In this document: positions 1-35,100 of the stretch, one piece after another | Position numbering within the stretch: the stretch's first letter is position 1 | Layout: each line of letters opens with the position of its first letter | Source of the DNA: Paroedura picta | Lineage: Eukaryota > Chordata > Lepidosauria > Squamata > Gekkonidae | Assembly (NCBI RefSeq): GCF_049243985.1 | Contig: NC_135380.1 | Coordinates: 22,926,501 to 22,990,500 of the forward strand | Length of the DNA: 64,000 bases | Direction: 5' to 3' | Translations under genes and position numbers: made by a program | Notes under the pieces: model-generated | The model's input: only the letters and a program-made list of their open reading frames with translations | What the model was told of the DNA's origin: nothing | Databases searched by the model: none

Positions 1-300
1 CTGTTTCTGCTGGCTGCAGAGGAAAGGACACGCAGTAATGGGTTTAAACTTCAAGTACAACGATATAGGCTAGATATCAGGAAAAAGTTTTTCTCAGTCA
101 GAGTAGTTCAGCAGTGGAATAGGCTGCCTAAGGAGGTGGTGAGCTCTCCCTCACTGGCAGTCTTCAAGCAAAGGTTGGATACACACTTTTCTTGGATGCT
201 TTAGGATGCTTAGGGCTGATCCTGCGTTGAGCAGGGGGTTGGACTAGATGGCCTGTATGGCCCCTTCCAACTCTATGATTCTATGATTCTATGATTCTAT
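1..300 (+). mobile_element. CR1 LINE 3' end
   Basis: 3' terminal part of a CR1 retroposon (GTGGAATAGGCTGCCTAAGG, then TTGGACTAGATGGCCTGTAT), ending in the diagnostic ATTCTATG repeats at about 277-300. The rest lies outside the window. It is nearly identical to the copies at 10.4 and 17.5 kb, so relatively young. Confidence 0.85.
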
Positions 301-2740
301 GGGCATCTCACAACACTATCCCCCTCACTCCCCTGCACCTACTCTGTGCAGCGCTCTAGCAGCCATTTCCCTTGAACAGTTGCTAGCACTAAGTACGCAC
401 CATGCAGAAAATGGAGCCTTGCAGGTATACCAGCAGCGTATCACCATGCCATCTGTGTGCTGTCATGCTCCCCTTATGTGGGAGACACAGGGAGCTCAAC
501 CACAGTCCCACTTACTCTGGCCTTTAATTAATTAATTAAAGCATTTATACCCCGCTTTTCTCCTAGGAAACCAGCAGTGCCAGGAAAGTTTAATAGAGTG
601 AAACTAAAAATCATGGTATAATTAAGTCTATACTCTGATTCCGCCTCATGCATTTCTCCCTGCTCCCCCCCCCAAAAAAAAGTATTAGTATCTCCTTTTA
701 CCAGGTCCTGCCAATGCAGGTTGGCATCATATATCAACACTTTCTTCAACCCACTCTCGTAGACAAAGCTAATTAGAGAAATTCCTTGGATTCTCAGGAG
801 AAAGCTGGGTGTCTCCATGCCTGCACATGCCAACTCAATTACTTAGAATAGCTTTGTACTCTTCTGCTAGAAAACTAGCAGTGCCAGGGTAGATTAGCAG
901 AATGAAAAATGAATCACCTCTCCCCACGTTTGGGAAAAGATCCATAGCTCAGTGGGAGAGCACATGCCTAATGTTCACAGTGTTCCAGGTTCAGTACCTG
1001 GCATCTCTGTCAAGTCCAAACAAGTTCAAGATTTGGGATCCGGAAGCCCTAATGCCTGTGGAGATCCTCTTGTTCATTGGCAATTGACAGGGAAAGTCAT
1101 GGCAAAAAAGCCATTTCAGGTGATTCAGCAGCCTAAATTATCTGAGACTACACTCCTCATAGGCCAGGAAGCCACTTGGTTCTCCATCTAATCCCCAAGA
1201 ATGACTGAGCTTTCTCTGCAGTAAGGTGTACAACCAGCAACGTGGACAATGTGACCTTCAGGAGCAACCAAAACCAGACACATTTCTGCAAGAGTAGATC
1301 CCAACTACAGCGTAGCAGGGCAGACTACTTCCCTGGCTAGAATAATGAAACCACCTGGTTTAGGGATATAAGCACTCAATCAGTCACTGGTCCTTCAATT
1401 CTCTACCAGGCTAACTCTGGCTTAGCCAGACCTTGGTTTCAATCCTGGTCTGGGGACAGAAACATCCTGTGTTGTTATGATGTTTACAGGTTTATAATGA
1501 TGGTTCTTGTTTGTTGATCCAACAAAGTCTGCCCATGACTTGGAAAATGGGGTTGGTTTTAAGTGGGGATAGGTTTCACCATGCTTTCAGTTCTTCCCCC
1601 ACATGTCATGTTGTCAATAGGCCTGGAAAAAACTGTCCAGTTTGGATCTTGTACCATTGCCATTGACACTTGGGCTCCTTGAAAAACATTGATCTTGTGC
1701 AAGCAGCAGTGTTAGTAGGTGAGAAAGCACACTCCACAGTTGAGGCTATCCAGTGCACATGAAACCCAATAATTGGATCCAAGAGCATAGTTCTTTCATG
1801 AAAGGTCCATGCCTCTGTAATCTAATGGTTCAGCTTTATGCAAAGCTGCCTTTTAAAACAACTTGGAAGCTTAATCATACAAAATGTAATTTCCTTATTT
1901 TTACATGCAATTACTGCAGTGAAATGCATTACAGTTCTGTTGACGCAATTTCACAATGGCCTGTTTGTTTTTAAGTTCAATTTAAACTTCTGGTCCTTTA
2001 TTTTAAAGCTCCTACAAACCTGGAGCCCACATGCCCACAGGATCATCTCTCCCTATATAAACTTCTCTGCTACTCAAACCTACGACCACTTAAGATTTCC
2101 CCTTCCTAGTATTGTCCAATCTTCCTCTGCTAGGACTAGTGCCATTTCATATTGGATTGAAACATAAATTCTATGGAATGGCCTAATTGTTGATTTCTCC
2201 TCCCTTTTTTTTTTTTTGTAAAAGCAGCACAGCATGCACAATATGTGCAGTGAGCCCTCCTTCCTAGGCTTTCGCACAGCACCATTTCAATGCAATAGCA
2301 GAATCCATAATAATCATTGCAAACAAAAGCATAAAATACACATCACACTAGGTTAACAAATAACCACCCTCTCACTCTGTCCACAATACGCAGTGAAAAT
2401 GGAATCAGTTACAAGTTATGAAAGTTTTCCAAAATACCATTAGGAAGATTGTAGGACTGATTCAAGGCATATCAGCAGCCTTTCTTTGAACGGAGGTTGG
2501 TCTTCCATCTATCCTCCAAAGTCCCCTTAAAACTGTGGAAATTTTATTTAAGACTTGTTAAGAAACTTGACACCCACTTAGTCAAATTCTGCCTGCAGTT
2601 CTATTTAGTTAGGAATTACTTGTCAATTGTATTTCCTCCTATTCTGCATTTATGTGGATTACGCTCCTTTGATTTGATTAAAAACTGGGACTTTTATAAA
2701 ATCCAAAATTGGGTCCATGGAAAAGATACCCCACGAGACA
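301..2740. other. Intergenic, no gene seen
   Basis: Only short random open frames. A weak tRNA-like SINE remnant lies near 940-1250 (A box TAGCTCAGTGG, B box GGTTCAGTACC). No other resemblance was recognised. Confidence 0.5.
940..1120 (+). mobile_element. Degenerate tRNA-derived SINE
   Basis: CATAGCTCAGTGGGAGAGCA and GGTTCAGTACCTGGCATCTC resemble the head of the SINE at 40262-40475. The body has decayed. Confidence 0.45.
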
Positions 2741-2741
2741 G

Positions 2742-3025
2742 GTAAAGGTAAAGGTAAAGGTATCCCCTGTGCAAGCACCGAGTCATGTCTGACCCTTGGG
2801 GTGACGCCCTCTAGCGTTTTCATGGCAGACTCAATACGGGGTGGTTTGCCAGTGCCTTCCCCAGTCATGACCGTTTACCCCCCAGCAAGCTGGGTACTCA
2901 TTTTACCGACCTCGGAAGGATGGAAGGCTGAGTCAACCTTGAGCCGGCTGCTGGGATTGAACTCCCAGCCTTATGGGCAAAGCTTTCAGACGGCTGCCTT
3001 ACCACTCTGCGCCACAAGAGGCTCA
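2742..3025 (-). mobile_element. Sauria-type SINE, full length
   Basis: Minus-strand element with tRNA-like head GAGCCTCTTGTGGCGCAGAG (A box), B box GTTCAATCC, conserved body and an ACCTTT repeat tail at the left end. Flanked by a near-perfect target duplication (GAGACAGGTA). Confidence 0.8.
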
Positions 3026-3029
3026 TGAG

Positions 3030-5249
3030 ACAGGTATCTGGTTCAAAATGCCAACTTCTTCAGATGGTATCCAAGATTAAATATGCCAGATCCTTCTCAG
3101 GCTATTTAAGCAATCTGACCAATGCCAATCTAAGAACCTTTAGGAGTATAAGGTTCCAGACTTTTCCTTCAGTATATTTGTACAGCAGGTTTAATCAGGT
3201 CACACCAGATTGTCGGCTCTGCCTTTGTGGGCTTATCCAAGTGGAAGATCTCATTCACTGTTTTGTATTGCCCCTTATACGTTATCCAAATTAAGTTGAA
3301 TACACTATTGAGCACTGTCTCTGATAAAGCTAAAATAATATTCTTTTTGGCAGATGTATTTCTTCTTGTCAACTTGATGGTTGGTGAATCCTTTTCCTCA
3401 TCCATAATTATTAGGAAAAGGTTTGTTTCTAGTACAGCTGAGGAATCCTCATTGTAGCCTCTTTCATTTTATTTCACTTTTCATTTTATTTCACTTTTAA
3501 CTGATTTCGTTTTCACTATGTATTATGGACAAAGTGAGACTGCAGTTATTTATTACCTAGTGGAATGTGTATTTCATGCTTTTCCTTGGTTGGTTGGTTG
3601 TTGTTGGTTGGTTGTTAAGGCTTCAACATTAAACTCATCTAATGGGGCTTGCAGAGCAATGTTTCATGGGAGACTATACCCCATTAGTCAGGCCTGTCTC
3701 TCACTCTTGTACATGCAAAAGACTCTCAGCTACTTCACCTTATCTTGTGGGAGGGCTGTTTCTGTGTAGGGGAGAAGGGGAATAAGTGCCCAACTGCATG
3801 GTATAGTGAGAAACAGTTGGTTTTGTGTCTCCATAGCACTGATGCAGTCATTGGCAGGATAAAGTTCCTGATAAGGAATGATGGAAAACAGAAAGAAAGT
3901 ACAAAGCTGCCTGTATTCTGCCTCCCGCATTCCAAACCACCCTCCTACATAGCTGGCAACCACTGGTGTACAAGGGACTTATCAGGTGTACAGCTTTCTC
4001 TTAATGTGCTTTGAATCACTGAATGCAACATTTGATCTTTGAGTTGCCTCAGTGACTGCTTTTCTGTGTCATCATTGTTCCGTTGTAGAGTCTGAGTAAT
4101 AGATAAAACAGTTAACACAGGAATGCATCACAGATTTAAAAGCAGGCCTTTGAACTGGAGCTGACCTAATGCCAGGGATGCTGGTGATGTTGATGGCATG
4201 GGACACCACACCCTAAGGTTTTCTTCCCTTAACCACAGTGTGTGCAGAACTGAAAACTCTATCCTCCCTTTAAGCTCAATCTTCATATTTCGGATCTCAA
4301 CCACTGTTAAACTGGCCTAACTTAAAATTCTACCTTGATCTGTTCAATAAGACTTTCTCTCAGAAAAGCATCTTTGGGACTGACAGTAAACGTCTTAAAT
4401 GGAAGTTGTGGGTACAACTAGCAAAGGGAATCATGTGATCATTAATGGATAGAAAAGTATGACCTGTACTACTGTCAGGTGCACCATGCATATGTATCCT
4501 GCTAAATGTGAAATTACTAGGATTCAGAGTAAACATGCTCTAATTTTATTACACAGTAATAACATCTTGCCAGGTTTTGTACCATTTGGTTTTAATGTTC
4601 CTGGTTTAACTAAGCCTTTCACCAAGGTAATTTGGTGTGACAATATTTATTTTAGTACAGTACTCCATATTTTTTGGCTTCATAGATTTATATTTGGAGT
4701 GCTAGATCTCTAAAGCCTGTTTTAATTTTTTTCAGCTGAAGAATCCTTCTGTTGGGAAGTTTAGAATTTTGAGGAATTTCCCAAGTCTCCACAATTAACC
4801 CTCAGACAATTGTTCTAAAAGTTAATTTCTTGGCGTGCTCTTTGTAAGTTCCTGTGTTTCTGTATTCACTATTGAATAAACACTCTATTTAAGGATACTG
4901 CAGCACAGTTTGGATGAAGTTTGGCTCCTACATGATACTTACAGGACACTGAAAGTGCTTACCTTAACCAGGGCCTGCTTTTGATTAGGGGCCTCAAATA
5001 GTTTTATTTGGCCTTCTGGTCCACAGAACTAAGGTTCATAGTGTCTTGAGCATATGATATCATTTTATGTAAAGGTGCTGTATATAACAGTTCCTGTATT
5101 TAGTGTATTTTATATATGCTGTTTTTATTTAATGCCTGACCACTGATAAAGGTGGCAACACTTAAACTGGTCAGTGGAGGCATTAGTATGCATGTATGCA
5201 CTGATTTTATTGAGGCTATGCCATAAGCCTTGGGTTTTTAAGCATAAAT
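3030..5249. other. Intergenic, no gene seen
   Basis: AT-rich sequence with no recognisable coding exon, RNA gene or named repeat. Confidence 0.4.
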
Positions 5250-5856
5250 AAATATTTGTACATTTTATATTTGTACATCCTGGGCTCCAAGATCACTGCA
5301 GATGGAGACTGCAGCAAAGAAATTAAAAAATGCTTGCTCCTGGGGAAGAAAGCTATGGCAAATCTAGACAGCATCCTAACAAGCAAAGATATCACCCTGC
5401 CAACAAAAGTGCGTGTAGTCAAGGCTATGGTCTTCCCAGTTGCAATGTATGGCTGTGAAAGTTGGACCATAAGGAAGGCCGAGTGTCAAAGAATTGAGGC
5501 TTTTGAACTCTGGTGCTGGAGTAGAACTCTTGGACTGCAAGGCAAACAAACCGGTCAGTCCTAGAGGAGATCAGCCCTGTCTGCTCGTTAGAAGGCCAGA
5601 TCCTGAAGATGAAGCTCAAATACTTTGGCCACCTCATGAGAAGGAAGGACTCCCTGGAGAAGAGCCTAATGCTGGGAGCGATTGATGGCAAAAGGAGAAG
5701 GGGCCGACAGCAAATGAGTTGGCTGGAGTCACTGAAGCAGTCGGTGTGAACTTAAATGGACTCTGGGGAATGGTAGAGGACAAGAAGCCCTTGGGGAATC
5801 ATTGTCCATGGAGTCGCGATGGGTCAGAAATGACTTCACACCTAACAACAACACAT
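5250..5856 (+). mobile_element. RTE/Bov-B LINE 3' fragment
   Basis: Encodes the C-terminal end of the Bov-B polymerase polyprotein in broken frames (KAMANLDSILTSKDITLPTK, then MVFPVAMYGCESWTIRKAE, later FGHLMRRKDSLEKSLMLG-like sequence). It closes with the Bov-B 3' UTR CATTGTCCATGGAGTCGCGA and CACCTAACAACAACA tail. It is 5' truncated and frame-disrupted, as usual. Confidence 0.85.
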
Positions 5857-5994
5857 ATATAGTTATGTATTTTTAATTTATTATATAATTTTGGTTTTTT
5901 ATAAGTAATCTCATGTTTAGATTTTACATGCACGTTTAATGAAATGTTGCACTGTATACTTATGTGTAGCCATAGGGAAGGGCCGGCTAAAAAT

Positions 5995-6072
5995 GCGAAA
6001 ATATATAAGGTGCCACCGGACTCAAACTTTGTTCTGCTACTTCAGACCAACGTGGCTACGCACCTGAATCCC
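5995..6072 (-). mobile_element. Unclassified dispersed repeat, fragment
   Basis: Shares GTAGCCACGTTGGTCTGAAG on the minus strand with copies near 9.0, 21.8 and 59.2 kb. Confidence 0.55.
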
Positions 6073-6371
6073 CCCCCCCCATAGTTTTACAGCCATTACT
6101 GAAAATGCTGACACACACATTTTCTCCGGGGACATCCTTGGGCTGGCTTAAGGCAGCCTTTTAACCATGCAGGGGTCCCCCGCTTTGTTTTCCCGCCCGT
6201 TTCCCTTTTCGCTGCTGCCCCTTTAAAAGCCGACCTGCCCAGGCCCGCCAGCCACGCTCTCCTGCCCTCCCTCCCTCCCTCCCTCCACGCGGAAGTAGCT
6301 GGGCCTGCTGCTGTTGCCAGGAGCACTGCTAACGGGCCTCGCCTTGACGGGGGCCTCCTTCGCGGCCCCCG

Positions 6372-29809
<23,438 letters not shown>

Positions 29810-29940
29810 AAAACATTCACTGAATAGTGTTTTTAACACCCAAGGTGTTCATCCTGTTGGGGGAACTGCTGACTGCAGGCCCCGTACCTGAGAAACTCTT
29901 AAATCTTTGTAAATAAAAGTGATTTTCTGTACTGCCTTCT
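29810..29940 (+). terminator. IKBKB: IKBKB short 3' UTR with poly(A) signal
   Basis: AATAAA at 29912-29917, 103 bases after the stop, followed by a T/GT-rich stretch (GATTTTCTGTACTGCC). This suggests a 3' UTR of only about 130 bases. A longer form using a later signal cannot be excluded. Confidence 0.7.
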
Positions 29941-29945
29941 AGTAC

Positions 29946-31594
29946 TTTTAATTTGTCCTCGCGAATACAGACCATTTTCATTTCAGGTCTGTTGGGTGCA
30001 TTTGACTCATTGCAAGTGGATCTGGAGGGGTCTACTCTTAAATGGTGGCCTTTCAGAGCAGGTCTTCACATATTACAGATCCCGAAGAGACTTGTGCCTC
30101 TTAGTGGGCAGGGCTGAGCAGATCGCTTTGATAAATTCTTTTGTCTCCTTCAGTGCCTTATTACCATTTTTGAGATTGTGTGCTTAGTATTCCAGATGTA
30201 TCTATCCCTGATTTATCCATGGACAATACAGTACCTAACAAAGCATCCAATATTTTTCCTAACCTCTAGCACAGAATGTATTTTCTTCTGCTGTTCTATA
30301 TTGAGTTGACAATTCTAAGGTTATTTACCTTGACCACAGTGTATCTTGTTTCACAGATCCTCATTTGACATGAGGTCACCTACTTGCCCAGCCTGGCTAG
30401 CTTTTAATAATCCATACTGTTCACCACACTCCTAAGTAGTTTATCATCTCTAGACAGGACTTCCTATGCTAATTCTTCCTGTCTTTAAAATTCCAACCAA
30501 TTTACCTGGAATTACCAGATCCTTTTAAAGATCCATACTGTATTCACTATCTTTTCCTGTGGAGGCAAATTTTAGCAGCAATTTTAATACCCAGTAGACC
30601 AACAATATTTCACTCCCTTAGCAATTCACTAGCATACACTTGACTTAACTAGGTTTTAGTTTATTCAGCAACCCAGAAAGTTTCTTAACTTGGTTTTTTA
30701 ATGAAAACAGCAACAGCCTCAAAGAATGCATTCAGCCTCTCTGGCCATCCTTGCACTCATGAGTAGGGTTGCGTGTTCTGGTGCAGCTCGGCTGCTTCGG
30801 CAATCACCAAAGCCTGAAGCACCCAGTGCCGCAGTGCACCGGGGCGCACCAGCTGGTGACGCCCCTCTACATGGTGGACGCCTCGAGCTTCGGTGATTGC
30901 TGAAGCAGCTGAACCGCGCTGGAGCATGCAAGCCTACTCAGGAGCCCTTGGGCTGCTTTCCAGCTTCTGACTAAGAAAACCTAGTCCGTGTTCTTCAGTG
31001 ATATTCCATATTCCTCATGCTCTTCAACCATTTTGTCAACTTATCTTGGTTTTGCCCGTCTCTGCTCCCTTCCTTGTGGATTAAAAGAATTTTAAAGCAC
31101 TCTGAATGGATTTGACTCTTTACTCTCAATTGTGGATGGAGACCCTGAGATGGAAATATCCACACTACTAGGCCTTTTTAACCAAGTTTAATAACTTTTA
31201 AATCTTAAGGTAGTTCGGAGATTTTTTCCTTCTCAGGGAACAGCATCCTTCCTACAGCTTGAAGAGGCTGAAATGCTTGAGGGGATTGACAATGCAAGGC
31301 AATCTTGCCATACAGGTCAAATTCCAAAAACTTCAGATCACTTGCAAAACAGTTACATTTTCAGCCATCTATAATTAGGGGTGATCAAATGCTGGGATGG
31401 TTACTTGCTCAAACTATGCAGAATCTGCAACAGGTGAGCCAAATAACTCCTAACTAGTTACCCCCCAATTCACTGCAAACTGAACTTTTATAGACTTGCA
31501 TTTTATGCTATGGACATACTTTTTCTTAATTTGCTAGCTTGGCCCTTAGCGCAAGTGTTTTGTTGCTAAAGAGGCATCAGTAAGCACAACACAG
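29946..31594. other. IKBKB-VDAC3 tail-to-tail intergenic spacer
   Basis: AT-rich spacer between two converging 3' ends. Apart from a palindromic element at 30757-30935 nothing was recognised: no open frame with family resemblance, no RNA gene. POLB and DKK4, which sit between IKBKB and VDAC3 in human as I recall, are absent here. Confidence 0.6.
30757..30935. mobile_element. Unidentified palindromic element
   Basis: Inverted arms of roughly 57 bases: CTCATGAGTAGGGTTGCGTG and CGGCTGCTTCGGCAATCACC on the left, matched by GGTGATTGCTGAAGCAGCTG and GCATGCAAGCCTACTC on the right, around a GC-rich centre. Likely a MITE; no family named. Confidence 0.55.
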
Positions 31595-32014
31595 GATAGG
31601 TTCCAAATGTGATTTGATTTATTCCACTTTGATGCAAAACCAAAGTTTTCACTACAGCACAGAGACCAGTCATGAGGTGTAGGACATGCAGGATGTGACG
31701 TGGTAACAAAGAAGGAATGAGGGGTGTCTTTCACCAGATGCTATGCTGTCGTCTGAGGAACACATTTTAAAGTAACTGGAACTGAACTGAAATGTAGCAC
31801 AACCATTACAACTTCCATGCATGCCTTCAAGTATTGCCCTTCTTGGTGGTTTGCACTCTCCAGACTTCAACGTTTGGGATTACAACAATTCTTTGGAAGA
31901 ATATCAAGTTCACACTTTTTGAAGTTTCACAGAAGAGTTTAAGGCCAGAACATGTGGGGTTTGTTTTCTCCTTCATTTTCCAAATAGAGATCTAATACTT
32001 CATCAAAACCTGCA
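31595..32014 (-). terminator. VDAC3: VDAC3 3' UTR and poly(A) signal
   Basis: AATAAA on the minus strand at 31623-31618, about 390 bases after the stop. The exact cleavage site is inferred. Confidence 0.6.
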
Positions 32015-32106
32015 TTAAGCTTCCAGCTCAAATCCCAGCCCAATTTTATGACCACCAGAACTGAAGTTCTTGCCATCAATCAGAGTTGAGAGAGTCAACT
32101 TCACAC
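32015..32106 (-). CDS. VDAC3: VDAC3 coding exon 8 with stop
   Basis: Encodes [20 protein letters not shown] then [10 protein letters not shown] and TAA. Acceptor CTGCCAG. Confidence 0.96.
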
Positions 32107-35100
32107 CTGGCAGAAATACAATGTTAGAAAATACAGCAGATCACCATCAGTCCAAACAGGAAAGCACAACAAGGAAAAGTAAAGCATAAGACAGCAATAA
32201 AACAAAGTGATCCTGGTCTCAGCTACAGGATCAGCCTTGGGAAAGGGTGCCCACTAGCTGATGAATTTTTCCCTCCATGCCTCTTCTCTTGTTTCTCATA
32301 GCTTCCACTGACCCTCTCCCCCCTTGTTTTTCTGAGCACCATCACGAATTAAATGCATTGAGGTGCACACTTCGTTTGAATAGTAAACATTTGCTTGTTT
32401 TTAACTTTACAGCATCCTAAACCGCCCCAATGTTAACCTATGGCTATCCTCCTCCTCCTTTACTCTTCTGATTTCCTAGATTTCATGATGCACTGTCCCT
32501 GTAGAATCAAGCCTACCTCTAAACCCAGAAGGACTACTTGCTTAATCTTGACTAAACCAAGATTTTGTAATTACCATCAAACATTTATCTGGTGTAATAA
32601 CTTAGGGCATACCTAAACTTTTAAGTCCATACCTCTTGAACTACAGGTAAGTTATAAGCAATATTAAGGAACTTAAGTATTTTGATATAGTCAGCAGTCC
32701 ACATACCAGGCCGTAGGGTTTGAGTGTAACCAAGTCCAATGAGGCTGGCATTATTAACTTTGGCCTTTAAAAAAAATTAGAAACAGGAATGAGATACAAG
32801 TTTTTACTTCCTTTTCAATAAATGCACTCGTATTTTCCCCAGGAGACAGTGGGTAGACTAGAGCTACATCTAAAGGCAACCTATTCAGCCTAGTCCACTA
32901 GATCCCCAGGGTGTATTGAGTGAAAAACATTTGTGTTGACGTGATATTTTGAAGGAAAGGAAGACGTGTGAAGAAATGTTAAAATTTATGGGAAAAAATC
33001 CACTGAAGAAGTTCTTCCACTTAAAAATCACTGAAGAAGTTCTTCAGAAACAGGGACTCGCTATGACTCTTTGCTGAGATCACTACACTTTGTGAGAAAT
33101 AAACTGTTTGCCATCATCAGTTTCCTTGCACTTCCTTCTTGTTTCCCAGCAGCTTTTTGACAAACAGTTCATAGTTGGCATCCTGCAAGCTTAGGGGAAT
33201 ACACTTCTAAAAGGCTGGTATGTGCTAAATTTTGCACTGGCTACCTCTCAACGCTTCAACTGTATATCGTTTTCAGCGTTAATAATACAGAGTGCTTCCT
33301 AGTCATGAATTTATCTCTACAAGATGGCCATGATACAAGAAAAATAACGGAGAGGGATTGACCATGACCCACAGCTGGCAAGTAACACTCATAATACGCT
33401 GACAGTGGTAACATTCTTACCGAGGCAGAAGCTTTATCGTCCAGTTGGTACTTGGTAGCGATACCAAACCGAGTGTTATTACTGCCGGCAGTCCAAGCAA
33501 GACTTACAGATGTTTCAACCTTGTCACTGACCTTCTGATAGATCGAACCCCCAAATTCAGTCCCATCATTCCTGTTTGTAAGAAATCATGTGGAGAGTCA
33601 GTCCGGTACCAAAGGCTCCCTTCTTCCACCAGCCGTACTCTCTCTCCCAACATCCCCCAGACCCTAAACTCTAGCTCTTCTTAGAGAAATTTTTCTTCTT
33701 CACCTCAGACTCACCATGGTTAACAGCAGTTTTAAACACTGTAAATATAGTCCTTGCCTACTCAAACATTCCACCATTCCAATATTCCAAACAAACTAGT
33801 TTTCACCTGACTTATGAAGATATTGCAATAGTTGCTGAAACACACAGTAAGATAGATTTGGTATCATCACAGAAGCAAGCTTTCCTTTCCCAGAGAAAAG
33901 CTACCTTGCAAGACAAAGCAGATGTGCCCGACAGACTAGAATGTGCTATTGTGAGCTAGGCACAGGGACAAGTGAATGGAGAAAGGAACCTCCAGCAAAG
34001 GAATCAGCTTAAAAGTAATGCAGCTATTGTATTGTGGCTCCCAAACATTCAGCCTCCTGCCAGCACTATAAAGGTGGTGAGGGAAGACTGTGTGGTTAAC
34101 TTACTTATGTAATGAGCTCCTGGATACTGGAAGGTTCATGGGATATCTACACAAACTTTGATACAAGCTCCATCAGAAAAGGGGAGGAGGAAAATCATAA
34201 CCTTTCCTCCAAATACTAAAGTAAAGTTTAAACAGACTATGACAGCTACACATGCTTTCTAACCAGAGCTTCAGGAGACTGGGAATTTCTCTGAAATACC
34301 TAGAAAGGGCGGGGGAATGATCTGTTCCTTTAGCCTGAAATCAGCACCAGCCAAGGGATGAGTCTCTGTTACTAATAATAGTCTGCTTCTAGGAGCTCAA
34401 AGACTGAGCCTCTTGTGGCGCAGGGTGGTAAGGCAGCTGACATGCTGTCTGAAGCTCTGACCATGAGGCTGGGAGTTCAATCCCAGCAGCCAGTTCATGG
34501 TTGACTCAGCCTTCCTTCCTGCCGAGGTTGGTAAAATGAGTACCCAGCTTGCTGGGGGATAAAATGGTAATGACTGGGGAAGGCACTGGCAAACCACCCT
34601 GTATTGGGTCTGCCAAGAAAACGCTAGAGGGTGTCACCCCAAGGGCCAGACATGACTCGGTGCTTGCACAGGGGATACCTTTACCTTTTAGGAGCTCAAA
34701 GCAATACTCACACGTTCGTGTGCAGCTGGAAGTCTGCTGCCTTGTATCCCAATGCAAAGTTATTCTGTGACAATTTAGACTTGGCTGTGTCAAAAGCCAT
34801 CTGGTAGCCAGCAAGCCAGCCTTCATAGCCCAACACAGCCCAGCCATAGATAGTGGGCCCAGAAAGGTCAATATCGACATTGCATCCAATGTTTAGATAC
34901 TCCCGTTTGTAGGCTGTCTTCAACTTCCCACTCTTCTTCCTGAAGAGGGAACAAATTGAATACCTTGTGAAAGACACTCAACAACATTTCTAACCTTAAA
35001 CCCAGAAAGCGTAGAAGAATTTGACACTGTGCACTGCCTGAAGGCAAATGTGAACACTGTGATGCAATGCTTTTCAAATGAATACACAGAGGAGAAAATA

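Noticed and set aside
2940-3025. tRNA-like A and B boxes
   Set aside because: They are the heads of tRNA-derived SINEs, followed by SINE bodies, and do not form complete cloverleaves.
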